DNA of 64,000 nt from Estrella lausannensis. Lineage in GTDB: Bacteria > Chlamydiota > Chlamydiia > Chlamydiales > Criblamydiaceae. The stretch spans positions 1 through 64,000 of the forward strand of contig NZ_CWGJ01000001.1 in the NCBI RefSeq assembly GCF_900000175.1, given 5' to 3'. Below are positions 1-9,418 of the stretch, piece by piece; positions within the stretch are counted from its first letter, which is position 1, and each line of letters opens with the position of its first letter. The notes under the pieces are model-generated. The model saw only the letters and a list, made by a program, of their open reading frames with translations, did not search any database and was not told the origin of the DNA. The position numbers were made by a program, and so were the translations under genes.

Positions 1-2750
1 GCTGTGCCGCTGAAGTTCGCTGAAGGAGAAAAAGTGAGTCCGTTCAGGGCAGCGTTGATATTGGCAGCCGTTCCCGTAAAGACCATATTTGAGCTGTTGG
101 TACCGCTACCTGCAGTGAACGTCAAACCGTTCGTTTGACTTAACGACATAGTGCCATTGGCTGATGTCAAAGTAACCTGAAGGGTGCTTGAGCTTGCGTC
201 TACATCACCTACAGAGATCTGATTGCCATTGGCGGCCGAGAAAGTCAGTAGAGAGTCTTCATTGACGGAAGCTGTCGCAGGAACCTGGTTGACGGGAGCG
301 TCGTTGAAGGCTGAGACAGTGAAAGTCACAGTTGCCGTGTCAGTACCTCCGCTTTTGTTTTGTACTGTAAATGAAAAGCCATCCTGACCGCTAAAATTGG
401 CATTCGGTGTGTATTTGAATGAACCATCGGCATTGACATACTCCAAGTTACCATGGGCAGGAGATGTATAGCTTAAGACTTTTGCTCCGCCATTGGGATC
501 GACGATGTTAGTCAAAAGCCCTGTTTGAGCGGGAACAATCAGTGAATTGTCTTCCGATAGAGAATACGATTGATCTTTAGCATCGACACTTGCTGTCGTA
601 TCAAGACCCCATAACTCTTGCCCCGTGGAACCATCATCGGCACTGAAATAGAGTTTGGTTCCGGAAACAGTTAAATTAGTGGGTGCTGATCCTGTCGTGT
701 CTGCACGAATATCTTTAACCAGAACCGTTCCCGAGCTTGTACCGTCTGTCACCCACACTTCCGTGCCTTTATCGGTTGTGGTGGCTGTAAAATAGATCTT
801 CCCGTTGAAAGCTGTCAGCTGCTGAGGTGATGACCCTGAGCTTCCAGTTTCAATCTCAGCAATTTGCTCTGTTCCCGCTGTCGTGCCATCGCTTTTCCAC
901 AGTTCGACATTACCTGTCGAGGAAGCGGCCGCAAAATAGAGCGTGTTGTTTAAAACAGTCAAACCAGAAGGAGAGGAAGAACCTGTTCCGGAAGAAATAT
1001 CTTTCACAATGACAGTCCCTGCGGCCGTTCCGTCGCTCTTCCAGAGCTCGCTTCCCTGAGTCGATGTGGTGGCGGCAAAGTAGAGGTTGCCATTCATCAC
1101 AACGGGTTTCGTCATCGAAGAGCCGTCTTTTCCGGAAAAGATATCTTTGACAAGAGTCGTCCCGACAGCCGTTCCGTCACTCTTCCAGAGCTCAGGGCCG
1201 CTTGAGCCATCATCGGCGGTAAAGTAAAGAGTACCATTCAGATTGATCAGGTTGGTTGGATCAGATGAAACGCCACCGTTGCGGATCTCCTTTACCAGTT
1301 TAGTTCCCCCTGCTGTACCATCAGTCACCCACAGCTCAGTACCGGAAGCGCCTGTCGTCGCGGCAAAGAAAACCTTCCCCCCCGCTTCAGTAAACTGCGT
1401 GGGGTTGCTGGAAGGCGATCCGTTGCGCACATCAGCAATCATATATGTACCGGAGGAAGTGCCATCGCTGCGCCACACTTCCGTTCCATTCGAGGGATCG
1501 GAGGCGCTGAAGTACAAAATGCCGCTAATGTTTGTTAAGCCGGTGGGGTTAGAGCTCCCGTTAGTTGTATAGATATTTTTAACAAGAGTAGTCCCTGCAG
1601 CTGTTCCGTCGCTCTTCCAGAGCTCAACGCCATTTGATCCATCATCCGCTGTAAAGAATAACGTTCCGTTGACATTAGTGAGGTTTCCGGGAGATGATGA
1701 TAGAGTTCCTGGGTTAATATCTTTCACCAAGACAGTTCCTGCCGCACTTCCATCACTTTTCCAAAGCTCCAGACCATTGGTGGAAGTGGTCGCCGTAAAG
1801 TAAAGCGTTCCATTCACGTCGACAAAATTGGCAGGAGAGGAGGCACCCGATGCGTTAATATCGGCAATTTGATAGGCGGTATTATCCAGAACCTGATTCC
1901 AAGCGCTCAAGCGCTCCGTATTGAAATAGGTCTTTGCAACATCGACCCCACCCTTTTCAAGAACCCAGTCTCCACCGGCGGCTTCGCTCCCTGTCAAGTT
2001 ATTGGATGCCGCCACTTTGATGTCGGAGCCATCGTCATCGTGGTCCACCACCTGATCGATCTGTGCGATCAGTTGCAAGCCCTTGTCGGTTGAAACTAAG
2101 TTGCAGGCCAAGATGTCGACACGGCCATCATCCTTGACCATGTTCCCAACTTCATTCCAAAACTTCTGCAACCCGGTATCATTTTCAATGGTTTCAGCCG
2201 AAACCACCTTGCCTTGCGTCAGGTGGAAACCATCCGCTTCGCCAAATCCGGCAAAGGCAATGCTGTCGGCCTGCTCGCCATCCAACGTTTGTGCAATTTT
2301 TGCAGTTAACATCTCGGTAGTGGTCGTCGAAGCGTCATAATAAACGATCTTGACCCCGTTAAGTGCCGCTTGCGATAGTGTTGTGGCATCTCGAATTTCT
2401 GACGAAACAACAAGCACCCTAATTCCGTCTGCTTGGTTTTGAATAGGATCTATGGTCTGCGCGAGCGACAAACCGTCTGTTTCATGGTCGCTTTCATCTT
2501 GACCAGCCTGCTGTTTGTGACTTCCAATGTTAGAATCTTTTGCCGCTTGATTACTATCGGTTTGCTTGGCATCCGATGATTTTTCACTGCTTTGATGCTG
2601 GGCGCTGGCAGGGTCATTTGAACCGGTGGAGCTGCTGCTTTCTACTTGCTGAACAAAATCAACCATAGCGGCGGCATCGAATAAAATCCTCTCATCCAAT
2701 GGGATAATTCTAAACTGCTTCATGGGTTCGTTCTTTGGCTCGTCTTTCAT
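1..2750 (-). CDS. Giant DUF4347 / ELWKSDGT-repeat / cadherin-like exported protein (C-terminus beyond window)
   Basis: The frame is open from an ATG at 2748-2750 to the window edge (about 916 codons) with no stop, so the protein is partial. Residues about 19-28 read PLDERILFDAAA, resembling the LEPR-xLFDGA motif found near the N-terminus of very large surface or secreted proteins. A Ser/Gln-rich linker follows, then a DUF4347-type domain at about residues 100-260 (RVLVVSSEIRDATTLSQAAL, later DGRVDILACNL). Eight 48-residue units of the ELWKSDGTAAGT type follow; the matching bases recur exactly every 144 bp at 1750, 1606, 1462, 1318, 1174, 1030, 886 and 742. The remainder to the edge is cadherin/VCBS-like (NAALNGLTFSPSANFSGTA). 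No Sec signal peptide is obvious. Such proteins are usually exported through HlyD-type pathways, and an HlyD-like adaptor is the next gene upstream. Role inferred: adhesin or surface protein. No clear ribosome site was seen. Confidence 0.85.
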   Translation of the reverse strand, partial: MKDEPKNEPMKQFRIIPLDERILFDAAAMVDFVQQVESSSSTGSNDPASAQHQSSEKSSDAKQTDSNQAAKDSNIGSHKQQAGQDESDHETDGLSLAQTIDPIQNQADGIRVLVVSSEIRDATTLSQAALNGVKIVYYDASTTTTEMLTAKIAQTLDGEQADSIAFAGFGEADGFHLTQGKVVSAETIENDTGLQKFWNEVGNMVKDDGRVDILACNLVSTDKGLQLIAQIDQVVDHDDDGSDIKVAASNNLTGSEAAGGDWVLEKGGVDVAKTYFNTERLSAWNQVLDNTAYQIADINASGASSPANFVDVNGTLYFTATTSTNGLELWKSDGSAAGTVLVKDINPGTLSSSPGNLTNVNGTLFFTADDGSNGVELWKSDGTAAGTTLVKNIYTTNGSSNPTGLTNISGILYFSASDPSNGTEVWRSDGTSSGTYMIADVRNGSPSSNPTQFTEAGGKVFFAATTGASGTELWVTDGTAGGTKLVKEIRNGGVSSDPTNLINLNGTLYFTADDGSSGPELWKSDGTAVGTTLVKDIFSGKDGSSMTKPVVMNGNLYFAATTSTQGSELWKSDGTAAGTVIVKDISSGTGSSSPSGLTVLNNTLYFAAASSTGNVELWKSDGTTAGTEQIAEIETGSSGSSPQQLTAFNGKIYFTATTTDKGTEVWVTDGTSSGTVLVKDIRADTTGSAPTNLTVSGTKLYFSADDGSTGQELWGLDTTASVDAKDQSYSLSEDNSLIVPAQTGLLTNIVDPNGGAKVLSYTSPAHGNLEYVNADGSFKYTPNANFSGQDGFSFTVQNKSGGTDTATVTFTVSAFNDAPVNQVPATASVNEDSLLTFSAANGNQISVGDVDASSSTLQVTLTSANGTMSLSQTNGLTFTAGSGTNSSNMVFTGTAANINAALNGLTFSPSANFSGT

Positions 2751-3115
2751 AAAAATAGCTCACAGCTAGCTGGTGAATGAAAACGGGAAAACAAAAGACT
2801 CATACGCGAGACTGCTCTAAAACTGATACTTTATGATTTTCCCGCTGAATTAGCTCACAGGCAATTTCAGCAGCAAAGTGCATATTGGAGTTTTAGTATA
2901 GGCTCTAAGTCCTCTCTCTCCCCTCTTTTCACGGTAAACCATCCTGATTAAATTTGAAAATTTAACTTTACAGGCGGTTAACAAAGGGATCTCGTCAATA
3001 AATCGACATGTATCTCCACAAACCCAACACCAACTCATCTGACAAATATAGAAAGACTTAGAAACTAACCACAATTCTCAAACTGTGATTGAAACCGTGA
3101 GAAATCGGCCTAAAT
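2751..3115. other. Intergenic stretch without a recognisable gene
   Basis: This gap separates the giant repeat protein from the HlyD-like gene on the same strand. It is AT-rich with frequent stops. The only small open frame (2850-3074, minus) is cysteine-rich and has no ribosome site or protein-like pattern. It presumably holds the promoter of the giant gene, but I cannot assign boxes confidently. Confidence 0.4.
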
Positions 3116-4441
3116 TCAAAAACTGAACACTGACCGTAAAAAGGCCCAGGGACGGCGTGCAAGCCAATAGAAAACAGAAACGCGAGGCCCATAAAGAGTT
3201 GCGCTCCCCTTAAGCCCGAGCTGTTCATGTTCAGGAGATTTTACCCACTCAGCTTCAGCAACGAAGCTGGGAATGGAATGATCATCCAGCACGGACTCGG
3301 ATGAAAGAAAGGAAAGTTGGGCCCTGTATGTCTTTTCAGGGGATATGTTGAGGAGAATTTTGATATCTTTTTCGGGATCAATAAAAACATTGTCCCCTTC
3401 CGGAATCCAAATTTTGACCATCGATTTTTTAGGATCGGTGATCGTCAATACCTTCTCCCCTATTTTGACAGGGTTGCCGCGCCATTTATCGGGGTCGTCA
3501 ATCTGGACGATGCCATCCTCGGGAGCCCTAACATCCAACTCTTGGACTCTGTGTTCCGCCAAGTCCAAATAACTCTGAGCCTTATTAAGCCGATGCTTAA
3601 GAACCGCAAGCTGCTCTTGCTGCTCTTGGTCTTCAAGGCCAAGAATGTAGGACCTTTCCAGCTGAGCCTTTAGGACACGCACCTCTTCTTCCGCGGCCTT
3701 AAGCTCTTGTAAAGTCTCTTTACTGTCGTAGCTAAAAAGAATATCTCCTTTCCTGACTACTTTTCCGGGATCAGCCGTCACATTTTCGATGATGCCATCC
3801 AACGGAGCCGCAATCACATAAGGATCTTTGGCAATCACTTCACAAGGTGCAGAAATGGGTAAGTCGATAGGAATGATAAATACGATCAAAGCAGCAGCAG
3901 TGACAATCACGGCTGTTTTTCTTGTCAGAAGAGCTTTCCAGTGAAATTGTGAATTAAAGCGATCCCATGCCGTGGCATAGTTCTTCATCAAAAATCCAAT
4001 GATGACCTGCTCATCTTCCAGCCACTCTTGCTTTCTCCAGCGCTCTAAGAGAAGCCCTAAATTAGCCTCGCCCTGAATCGGGATCGGAAGCCACAACAAA
4101 CTAGGCCGCTCGGGAGACGGCTCCCCCTTTACCATCCCAAATACTTTGGTCTCTTTTTTATTATCGAATGTCGACAGCTCATTTTTAAGATATTGAAACT
4201 GTTCAGCATCGGGATTGAATTGGGAAGTGCCTGAAACACCTACAAGCTCGGCATCTCCATCAATTTTCCAAAGTGTCGCCCGCTGATATTGAATAATGCG
4301 GATTGTCTCATTTAGAATCAGGAAAATTAGCTGTTGCCTCGTCTTGGAAGTGTTTGCCGAGTAAGAAAGCCTGTTGATTGTCGCAAGCAGATGGACAGCT
4401 TTCCAGCTGGCGGCATCTTGTGATTTTCCTTCTTCGGGCAT
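3116..4441 (-). CDS. HlyD-family membrane fusion / adaptor protein with GAF-like N-terminal domain
   Basis: 441 residues. Residues about 1-165 look like a cytoplasmic GAF-type sensor domain (ILNETIRIIQYQRATLWKID, LLWLPIPIQGEANLGLLLER). One membrane segment follows at about 175-197 (AVIVTAAALIVFIIPI). A biotinyl/lipoyl-like half-hairpin (VIAAPLDGIIENVTADPG), a coiled coil at about 235-290 (LQELKAAEEEVRVLKAQLER) and a second half-motif (LDVRAPEDGIVQI) are the hallmarks of HlyD/type I adaptor proteins. The family bridges the inner membrane and periplasm in export. No ABC transporter, M50 protease or TolC-like gene lies in the window, so the rest of the machine must be elsewhere. Position just upstream of the giant LEPR-like protein suggests a dedicated exporter; this is inference. 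A family A repeat lies 30 bp before the start. Confidence 0.8.
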   Translation of the reverse strand: MPEEGKSQDAASWKAVHLLATINRLSYSANTSKTRQQLIFLILNETIRIIQYQRATLWKIDGDAELVGVSGTSQFNPDAEQFQYLKNELSTFDNKKETKVFGMVKGEPSPERPSLLWLPIPIQGEANLGLLLERWRKQEWLEDEQVIIGFLMKNYATAWDRFNSQFHWKALLTRKTAVIVTAAALIVFIIPIDLPISAPCEVIAKDPYVIAAPLDGIIENVTADPGKVVRKGDILFSYDSKETLQELKAAEEEVRVLKAQLERSYILGLEDQEQQEQLAVLKHRLNKAQSYLDLAEHRVQELDVRAPEDGIVQIDDPDKWRGNPVKIGEKVLTITDPKKSMVKIWIPEGDNVFIDPEKDIKILLNISPEKTYRAQLSFLSSESVLDDHSIPSFVAEAEWVKSPEHEQLGLKGSATLYGPRVSVFYWLARRPWAFLRSVFSF

Positions 4442-4470
4442 AGTACTCCAACGAACCGTTTTCGAGTTTT

Positions 4471-4538
4471 TACCGAACGCATCTCAAAATTTATTTTTCA
4501 ACTCAGGGAAAAACAAATTTTGAGACGCCTTCGGTATA
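4471..4538. repeat. Family A inverted repeat, short form
   Basis: The left end TACCGAACGCATCTCAAAAT is mirrored by the right end ATTTTGAGACGCCTTCGGTA, about 68 bp in all. It sits between the divergence-free uvrB and HlyD-like genes, where the HlyD promoter or leader would be. It has the same ends as the copies at 15225, 45357 and 49788. Confidence 0.75.
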
Positions 4539-4673
4539 CCACTAAAGAGCGGAGAATTCAAATGGATACCGAGGCGAACTTAAAAATTTGAAACAATGAG
4601 GGCGCTTCGGTGAAAAGGTCTTGATCGCATGATTTTTATACAAAACATTTTACGAGATCTCACAAGAAGGGGT

Positions 4674-6698
4674 TCAATCTTCATCATGCCCCATGCGCAT
4701 CTCAATGTTTGTCCATTTACGCATTAAGTCGCGCCACTTCGCTGCCTCCTCATATTCCATCGCCTGTGCAGCTTTTTTCATTTTCGATTCATATTCTTTA
4801 ACTCGTTCGCGTACACTGTCAGCATCTAACGAAACAGAAGACTCCTCCTCTTCTTTTGCCTTCTTGCGCCCTTTGGGAGACTTCTTACTATCTTCAGTCA
4901 CAGACTCATACTCTTCCACGAGAGCATTGATGCTTCTGAACACCGTTTTAGGAGTGATCCCATGCTCCTTGTTGTATTTATCTTGTATCTCTCGTCTCGT
5001 TTTTGTGATCAGAAGGGCCCTTTTAATGGATGCGGTCTCTTTGTCGGCATACATGACGACCTTTCCCTCGCTATTGCGCGCCGCCCTGCCGCATGTCTGG
5101 ATGAGAGCCGTCTCGCTTCTTAAAAAGCCCTCCTTATCAGCGTCCAGGATAGCAACAAGCGATACCTCTGGAATATCAAGACCTTCTCTCAGCAGGTTAA
5201 TACCAACAAGTACATCAAATTTTCCAAGACGAAGCTCATGAATAATTTGCATTCTCTCTAAAGTATCGATATCGGAATGCAGATACTTCGCTTTAATGCC
5301 CAGGTCGTTCAGATAACCGGTCAACTCTTCGGCGAGGCGCTTAGTCAACGTTGTCACCAAGACCCGGGCGCCCTTTTCCGTCCTCTCTTTGATCAGCTCA
5401 AGACAGTCGTCTACCTGCGATGAAGCGGGTTTAATCTCAACAACAGGATCCAGAAGTCCTGTGGGACGGATAATCTGCTCGACAACGACGCCATTTGATT
5501 CGCGAATTTCCCATGGGGAGGGGGTTGCGGAAACATAAATTACCTGGTTAAAGCGGTCGTAGCTCTCTTCAAACTTCAATGGACGGTTATCATAGGCCGA
5601 AGGAAGACGGAACCCGAAGTCGACAAGGGCCTTTTTCCGCGCCTTATCGCCATTGTACATTGCGTGCAGCTGGGGTATGGTCTGATGAGATTCATCGACA
5701 AAGAGAAGATAGTCTTTAGGAAAGTAATCAATCAGGCAGCTGGGAGGATCCCCGGGATTTCTTCTTGCGAAATGGCGGGAGTAATTTTCGATTCCCTTGC
5801 AAAATCCCACTTCTTTGATCATCTCCAGGTCGTAGCGTGTCCGCTCAAGTATGCGCTGCGCTTCAATGTAACGCTTTTCGCTCTCAAAAAAAGCAACCCT
5901 CTCTTCCAGTTCTTTTTTAATCGCTTCGATCGCAGTCAGTCTCACCTCCTCGGGAGTGACGTGGTGGGAACCGGGATAGATTGTGATGGATTCAAGGGCA
6001 GCTCCCTTTCGACCCGTCAAAGGGTCAAGTCCGACAATTTTATCGATTTCATCCCCGAAAAACTCGACCCTAAAGGCTTTGTCTTCTTCGTAGGCAGGAA
6101 AGATGTCGAGCACATCACCGCGCACACGAAATGTTCCACGGGAAAAGTCGAAGTCATTGCGCTTATACTGCATCTCGACCAGATGCAAGAGAACGTCGTC
6201 TCTTCTTCTCTCTTCCCCTTTTGTGATCCTAAGATTCATCCCCCGGTAATACTCCGGAGAACCCAAGCCATAAATGCAAGAAACCGATGCGATGATAACT
6301 ACATCATCTCTCTCAAGGAGGGAGCGGGTCGCTGAGAGGCGCATCCTGTCGATCTGATCGTTGATCGCCATGTCCTTTTCGATATAAGTATCGGTCCTGG
6401 GGATGTACGCTTCCGGCTGATAGTAGTCGTAATAAGAGACAAAATACTCTACGGCGTTGTTTGGAAAAAAAGCCTTAAATTCCTGATAGAGCTGGGCCGC
6501 GAGCGTCTTGTTATGCGCCAACACTAATGCGGGGCGCTTGATCTCGGCGATGATATTGGCCATGGTGAACGTTTTTCCGGATCCAGTCACTCCCAAAAGC
6601 ACCTGGGAGCGCTTCCCCTCCTTGACTCCTTTGCTGAGCTCCTCGATAGCCCTAGGTTGATCCCCTTTGGGTGAATAGTCGGATTTCAGATGGAACAT
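4674..6698 (-). CDS. uvrB: UvrABC system protein B
   Basis: 674 residues, full length for the family. UvrB is the damage-verifying helicase-fold subunit of nucleotide excision repair; it is loaded by UvrA and recruits UvrC. Walker A is [12 protein letters not shown] near residue 40. The beta-hairpin region [12 protein letters not shown] is at about 90-103 and the DEAH-like motif reads DESHQTIPQ at about 338. Helicase motifs V/VI appear as [10 protein letters not shown] and QTCGRAARN. The C-terminal UVR motif ([20 protein letters not shown]) that binds UvrC is intact. An acidic/lysine-rich linker (about 600-625) precedes it. The start ATG is followed directly by the usual [17 protein letters not shown] opening. 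It appears monocistronic. Confidence 0.98.
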   Translation of the reverse strand: MFHLKSDYSPKGDQPRAIEELSKGVKEGKRSQVLLGVTGSGKTFTMANIIAEIKRPALVLAHNKTLAAQLYQEFKAFFPNNAVEYFVSYYDYYQPEAYIPRTDTYIEKDMAINDQIDRMRLSATRSLLERDDVVIIASVSCIYGLGSPEYYRGMNLRITKGEERRRDDVLLHLVEMQYKRNDFDFSRGTFRVRGDVLDIFPAYEEDKAFRVEFFGDEIDKIVGLDPLTGRKGAALESITIYPGSHHVTPEEVRLTAIEAIKKELEERVAFFESEKRYIEAQRILERTRYDLEMIKEVGFCKGIENYSRHFARRNPGDPPSCLIDYFPKDYLLFVDESHQTIPQLHAMYNGDKARKKALVDFGFRLPSAYDNRPLKFEESYDRFNQVIYVSATPSPWEIRESNGVVVEQIIRPTGLLDPVVEIKPASSQVDDCLELIKERTEKGARVLVTTLTKRLAEELTGYLNDLGIKAKYLHSDIDTLERMQIIHELRLGKFDVLVGINLLREGLDIPEVSLVAILDADKEGFLRSETALIQTCGRAARNSEGKVVMYADKETASIKRALLITKTRREIQDKYNKEHGITPKTVFRSINALVEEYESVTEDSKKSPKGRKKAKEEEESSVSLDADSVRERVKEYESKMKKAAQAMEYEEAAKWRDLMRKWTNIEMRMGHDED

Positions 6699-6735
6699 AA
6701 AGCCCTCTCGTCTAAGACAGTTTTAATAGGGAAAG

Positions 6736-6888
6736 TACACCGAAAGTGTCTCAACACAAGAGATTTTAGCTTTGCGAAACTTTTGCAATCGACAGGACAT
6801 AAGCCACTTAATGTTCAGCTACTTATAACCTGTTAACCTTAAAACCTTTCTCTTTGCTAAAAAGAAATTTTGAGGCACTTTCGGTATA
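6736..6888. repeat. Family A element, long form
   Basis: Left end TACACCGAAAGTGTCTCAAC and right end TTTTGAGGCACTTTCGGTATA are inverted copies about 153 bp apart. The interior includes CACTTAATGTTCAG-type filler. It occupies nearly all of the divergent uvrB / MBL-rhodanese intergenic region, so both promoters must lie in or next to it. Confidence 0.75.
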
Positions 6889-6955
6889 TCTCTTTACCGT
6901 CAAAATCAGGATGAATATCCTGCGAATGTGGCTTAAAAACAAGGAGGCTGCCGCA

Positions 6956-8302
6956 ATGTTTTTTTATAAGCGCTTCATTCCCGGTCTTGCCATTTTAAGC
7001 TATATGATCGGAGATGAGAAGTCAAAAGAGTGTGCTGTCATCGACCCTGTGCGGGACGTCGAAGAATATCTCAATGTTGCCAAAGCCAACGGCTACACCA
7101 TCAAATATATACTTGAAACACACGTGCATGCCGATTTCGTCTCAGGATCAAAAGATCTCAAGGACAAACTGCATGGAAAGCCCCTGATTTACTGTTCGGC
7201 CCTGGGTGGCAAAGAGTGGCTTCCCTCCTATTGCGACCACGCCGTGGAAGACGGCGATACTATTGTCTTTGGCAACCTGCAGCTGACAGCCATGCACACC
7301 CCGGGACATACGCCCGAGCATATTGTCTGGCTGGCCTACGACCTTGCCCGCTCCAAAGAGACGCCCTGGTTTGTCTTCACAGGAGACCTTCTCTTTGTAG
7401 GAGATGTGGGCCGTCCGGATCTGCTCGGAAAGGAAAAACTTGAGAAGCTGGAAGACGACCTCTACTTATCGCTCTTTGACAAATTGAAGCCTTTGCCCGA
7501 TTTTGTGGAAATTTTTCCAGGGCACGGCCAAGGATCTCTTTGTGGTAAATCGCTCGGATCCCGGGACAGTTCCACTTTAGGATTTGAAAGACAGTTTAAT
7601 CCCGCCCTTCGTTTCCAAGAAAAAAAGGCCTGGACCCTGAAGCTGATGGAAAACATGCCCAAAGCTCCCTCCTATTTTTCCAGAATGAAAAAAGCTAATG
7701 TCAAAGGAAGTAAACCTTTAAGTGATGTTTTACAGGGGCTGAAGCTGATCAAAAAAGAAGCGGATGAGATCGTGTGGATCGATACAAGACCATCCACGCT
7801 GTTTTTAAAGGATCATCAGCCCGGAACCCTCTGGCTGCCACGAAACCCCAAATTTGCCCCTTGGGCCTCGTATATTTTACCCTATGACAAACCGCTGGGA
7901 ATCATCGCGACAACAGCGGAAGAGGCCAGGCAGGCAGCAGTTGAGTTGGCAAGAGTTGGCCTCGACACTATTGTCGGATACACCCTTGATCCGGTCAATG
8001 GCGGCTTGAGTGAAATTGAATATATTGCGCCCCCCACCCTCAAAACGGCCCTTAAACAAGGGGAAGAAGTGTCTGTTATCGATGTGCGCGAACCCTCAGA
8101 ATGGGCTCAAGGGCACATTGAAGGCGCTGTACCTGTCCCTTTAGCGGAACTTAGCAGTAAAAATTTTTCCTCGGAAGGCAATTCCAAACTGGTTTTTGTC
8201 TGTGCATCAGGGACGCGGGCACTCATTGCCGCCTCTTATTTTGATGCCCAAGGATTAAAAAACGTGCGTGTGCTCGAGGGTGGCATGAGCGCCTGGAATT
8301 AA
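6956..8302 (+). CDS. MBL-fold hydrolase with C-terminal rhodanese domains (persulfide dioxygenase / CstB-like)
   Basis: 448 residues from the ATG at 6956, chosen because a strong AAGGAGG lies 8 bases upstream. An in-frame ATG at 6854 falls inside the family A repeat and is rejected. The metallo-beta-lactamase fold shows ETHVHADFVSG at about 54-64, HTPGHTPEH, and GDLLFVGDVGRPDLL. The ETHVHADF spelling is typical of ETHE1-type persulfide dioxygenases rather than lactamases. Two rhodanese-like domains follow. The first (about 255-350) lacks an obvious cysteine loop; the second carries VFVCASGTRALIAA with the catalytic cysteine near residue 416. Likely role: oxidation or transfer of sulfane sulfur. 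The gene is single, convergent with the LicD-like gene. Substrate is not provable from sequence. Confidence 0.88.
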   Translation: MFFYKRFIPGLAILSYMIGDEKSKECAVIDPVRDVEEYLNVAKANGYTIKYILETHVHADFVSGSKDLKDKLHGKPLIYCSALGGKEWLPSYCDHAVEDGDTIVFGNLQLTAMHTPGHTPEHIVWLAYDLARSKETPWFVFTGDLLFVGDVGRPDLLGKEKLEKLEDDLYLSLFDKLKPLPDFVEIFPGHGQGSLCGKSLGSRDSSTLGFERQFNPALRFQEKKAWTLKLMENMPKAPSYFSRMKKANVKGSKPLSDVLQGLKLIKKEADEIVWIDTRPSTLFLKDHQPGTLWLPRNPKFAPWASYILPYDKPLGIIATTAEEARQAAVELARVGLDTIVGYTLDPVNGGLSEIEYIAPPTLKTALKQGEEVSVIDVREPSEWAQGHIEGAVPVPLAELSSKNFSSEGNSKLVFVCASGTRALIAASYFDAQGLKNVRVLEGGMSAWN

Positions 8303-8316
8303 GAGTTTCATCAATA

Positions 8317-8329
8317 ACCCCGCCGGGGT
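8317..8329. terminator. GC-rich hairpin between convergent genes
   Basis: ACCCCGCCGGGGT is a compact hairpin (five pairs, three-base loop) 14 bases after the MBL-rhodanese stop and 9 bases before the LicD-like stop. Its position between converging genes suggests a shared terminator. There is no long T tract on either side. Confidence 0.4.
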
Positions 8330-8337
8330 CAGCTCCG

Positions 8338-9060
8338 CTACCGCCTAAAATTGACGATGGGAACAGGAATCTTGCTGAGCCGCCTCTCTTCAGCGTGATC
8401 ATAATCTTTATAAGCTGTCGTATTCCAGTTTCCGTCGTAGACACGATTCAAATAATCAATCCACTGGTCCGGGGCGGGGATACTCCCCTCTCCGAAGGGA
8501 AGCCGCTTTAGATGCTTCACATCTTCTGCGTAAAACCACTCATTTTTAAAGCCTTCCTTTAAACGATCGACAGCATAGACCACCCGATTTCCCTCAATCT
8601 TCATCAAAAAAAGATCGACCCACGGAAACTTCCATTTGTATGACTCACCGGGATGCTCAGGGTCTGGAATGACTTTACCGTCCATATAATAGATTTTTAC
8701 GCCACCGCCGAATTCGGTGATGTCATACCCTTGCTGATTTAATGTCTCCCGCAAATCGTACACCCTGGGTAGGTCTTCCTCCATAATGCCAATATCGAGG
8801 TCATCATCCCACGGAATGACACCCCCGTGGCGGACAGCGCCAAGCAAAGTTCCGGCGATCGCAAAATAGGGAATCGCTTTTTGCTGAAAAAGACCATCGA
8901 CGTACTGATGCAATGTGTAAATACGCCCGATCTCCTCCCTGGGAGTGCGCAGTAGATCTTCACTTGTTAATTTAGGATATGAAGTTTGCGTTTTGAGTAT
9001 AAACGCTGCAATGAAACAACCGAAGGCAGCGACAAAAAGAAAAATAGAGCGGCGGGACAT
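8338..9060 (-). CDS. LicD-family phosphotransferase-like protein, membrane-anchored
   Basis: 240 residues. An N-terminal hydrophobic segment at about 5-22 (IFLFVAAFGCFIAAFIL) looks like a signal anchor. The LicD/nucleotidyltransferase-fold core is at about 48-95: AIAGTLLGAVRHGGVIPWDD, then the metal-binding DLDIGI. A WVDLFLM strand follows at about 145-155. LicD proteins move phosphocholine or a similar group onto surface glycans or teichoic acids; fukutin-type eukaryotic relatives exist. The acceptor here is unknown. The gene is alone, convergent with the MBL-rhodanese gene. Its upstream region (9061-9160) is strongly AT-rich. Confidence 0.8.
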   Translation of the reverse strand: MSRRSIFLFVAAFGCFIAAFILKTQTSYPKLTSEDLLRTPREEIGRIYTLHQYVDGLFQQKAIPYFAIAGTLLGAVRHGGVIPWDDDLDIGIMEEDLPRVYDLRETLNQQGYDITEFGGGVKIYYMDGKVIPDPEHPGESYKWKFPWVDLFLMKIEGNRVVYAVDRLKEGFKNEWFYAEDVKHLKRLPFGEGSIPAPDQWIDYLNRVYDGNWNTTAYKDYDHAEERRLSKIPVPIVNFRR

Positions 9061-9418
9061 AAAAACCTTTAAAATTTAAATATTTCTTACGACTTTGGTT
9101 TAAATCTTAATTTTTTCTTCATACAAATATCATATAATATTTTTAAAACAAATGATTTTTTAGACATAGCTGTATTTCGGTACCGAGAAGGCGGATAGGG
9201 GGAATGCAGCGCAAAATTTGGCACTGCAACTCTGAGAAAGCCGCAGGATTGAAAGATCACAACTAGAGAATGCTATCTCTTTGCCAAGAACCAAATTTTG
9301 AGACACTTTGAGTCTAACCGCTCAGACCAGATGAGGATTCTTGCCTTGAAGAGTTTTAGTGTGATAAAATAACCCGGTACTCTGATTTTTAATATAAAAA
9401 ACATAGGTCTTTTACTGC
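9061..9418. other. Divergent intergenic region with degraded family A ends
   Basis: The first 100 bases are AT-rich (likely promoter of the LicD-like gene). TTTCGGTACCGAG near 9176 and AAATTTTGAGACACTTTGAG near 9290 look like decayed ends of a family A element. No gene was seen. Confidence 0.4.

Noticed and set aside
2850-3074. 74-residue Cys/Trp-rich minus-strand frame
   Set aside because: Composition is atypical and no start signal is present; likely chance.
6854-6955. Upstream in-frame start of the MBL-rhodanese gene
   Set aside because: The region is the end of a family A repeat and lacks a ribosome site; AAGGAGG precedes the ATG at 6956.
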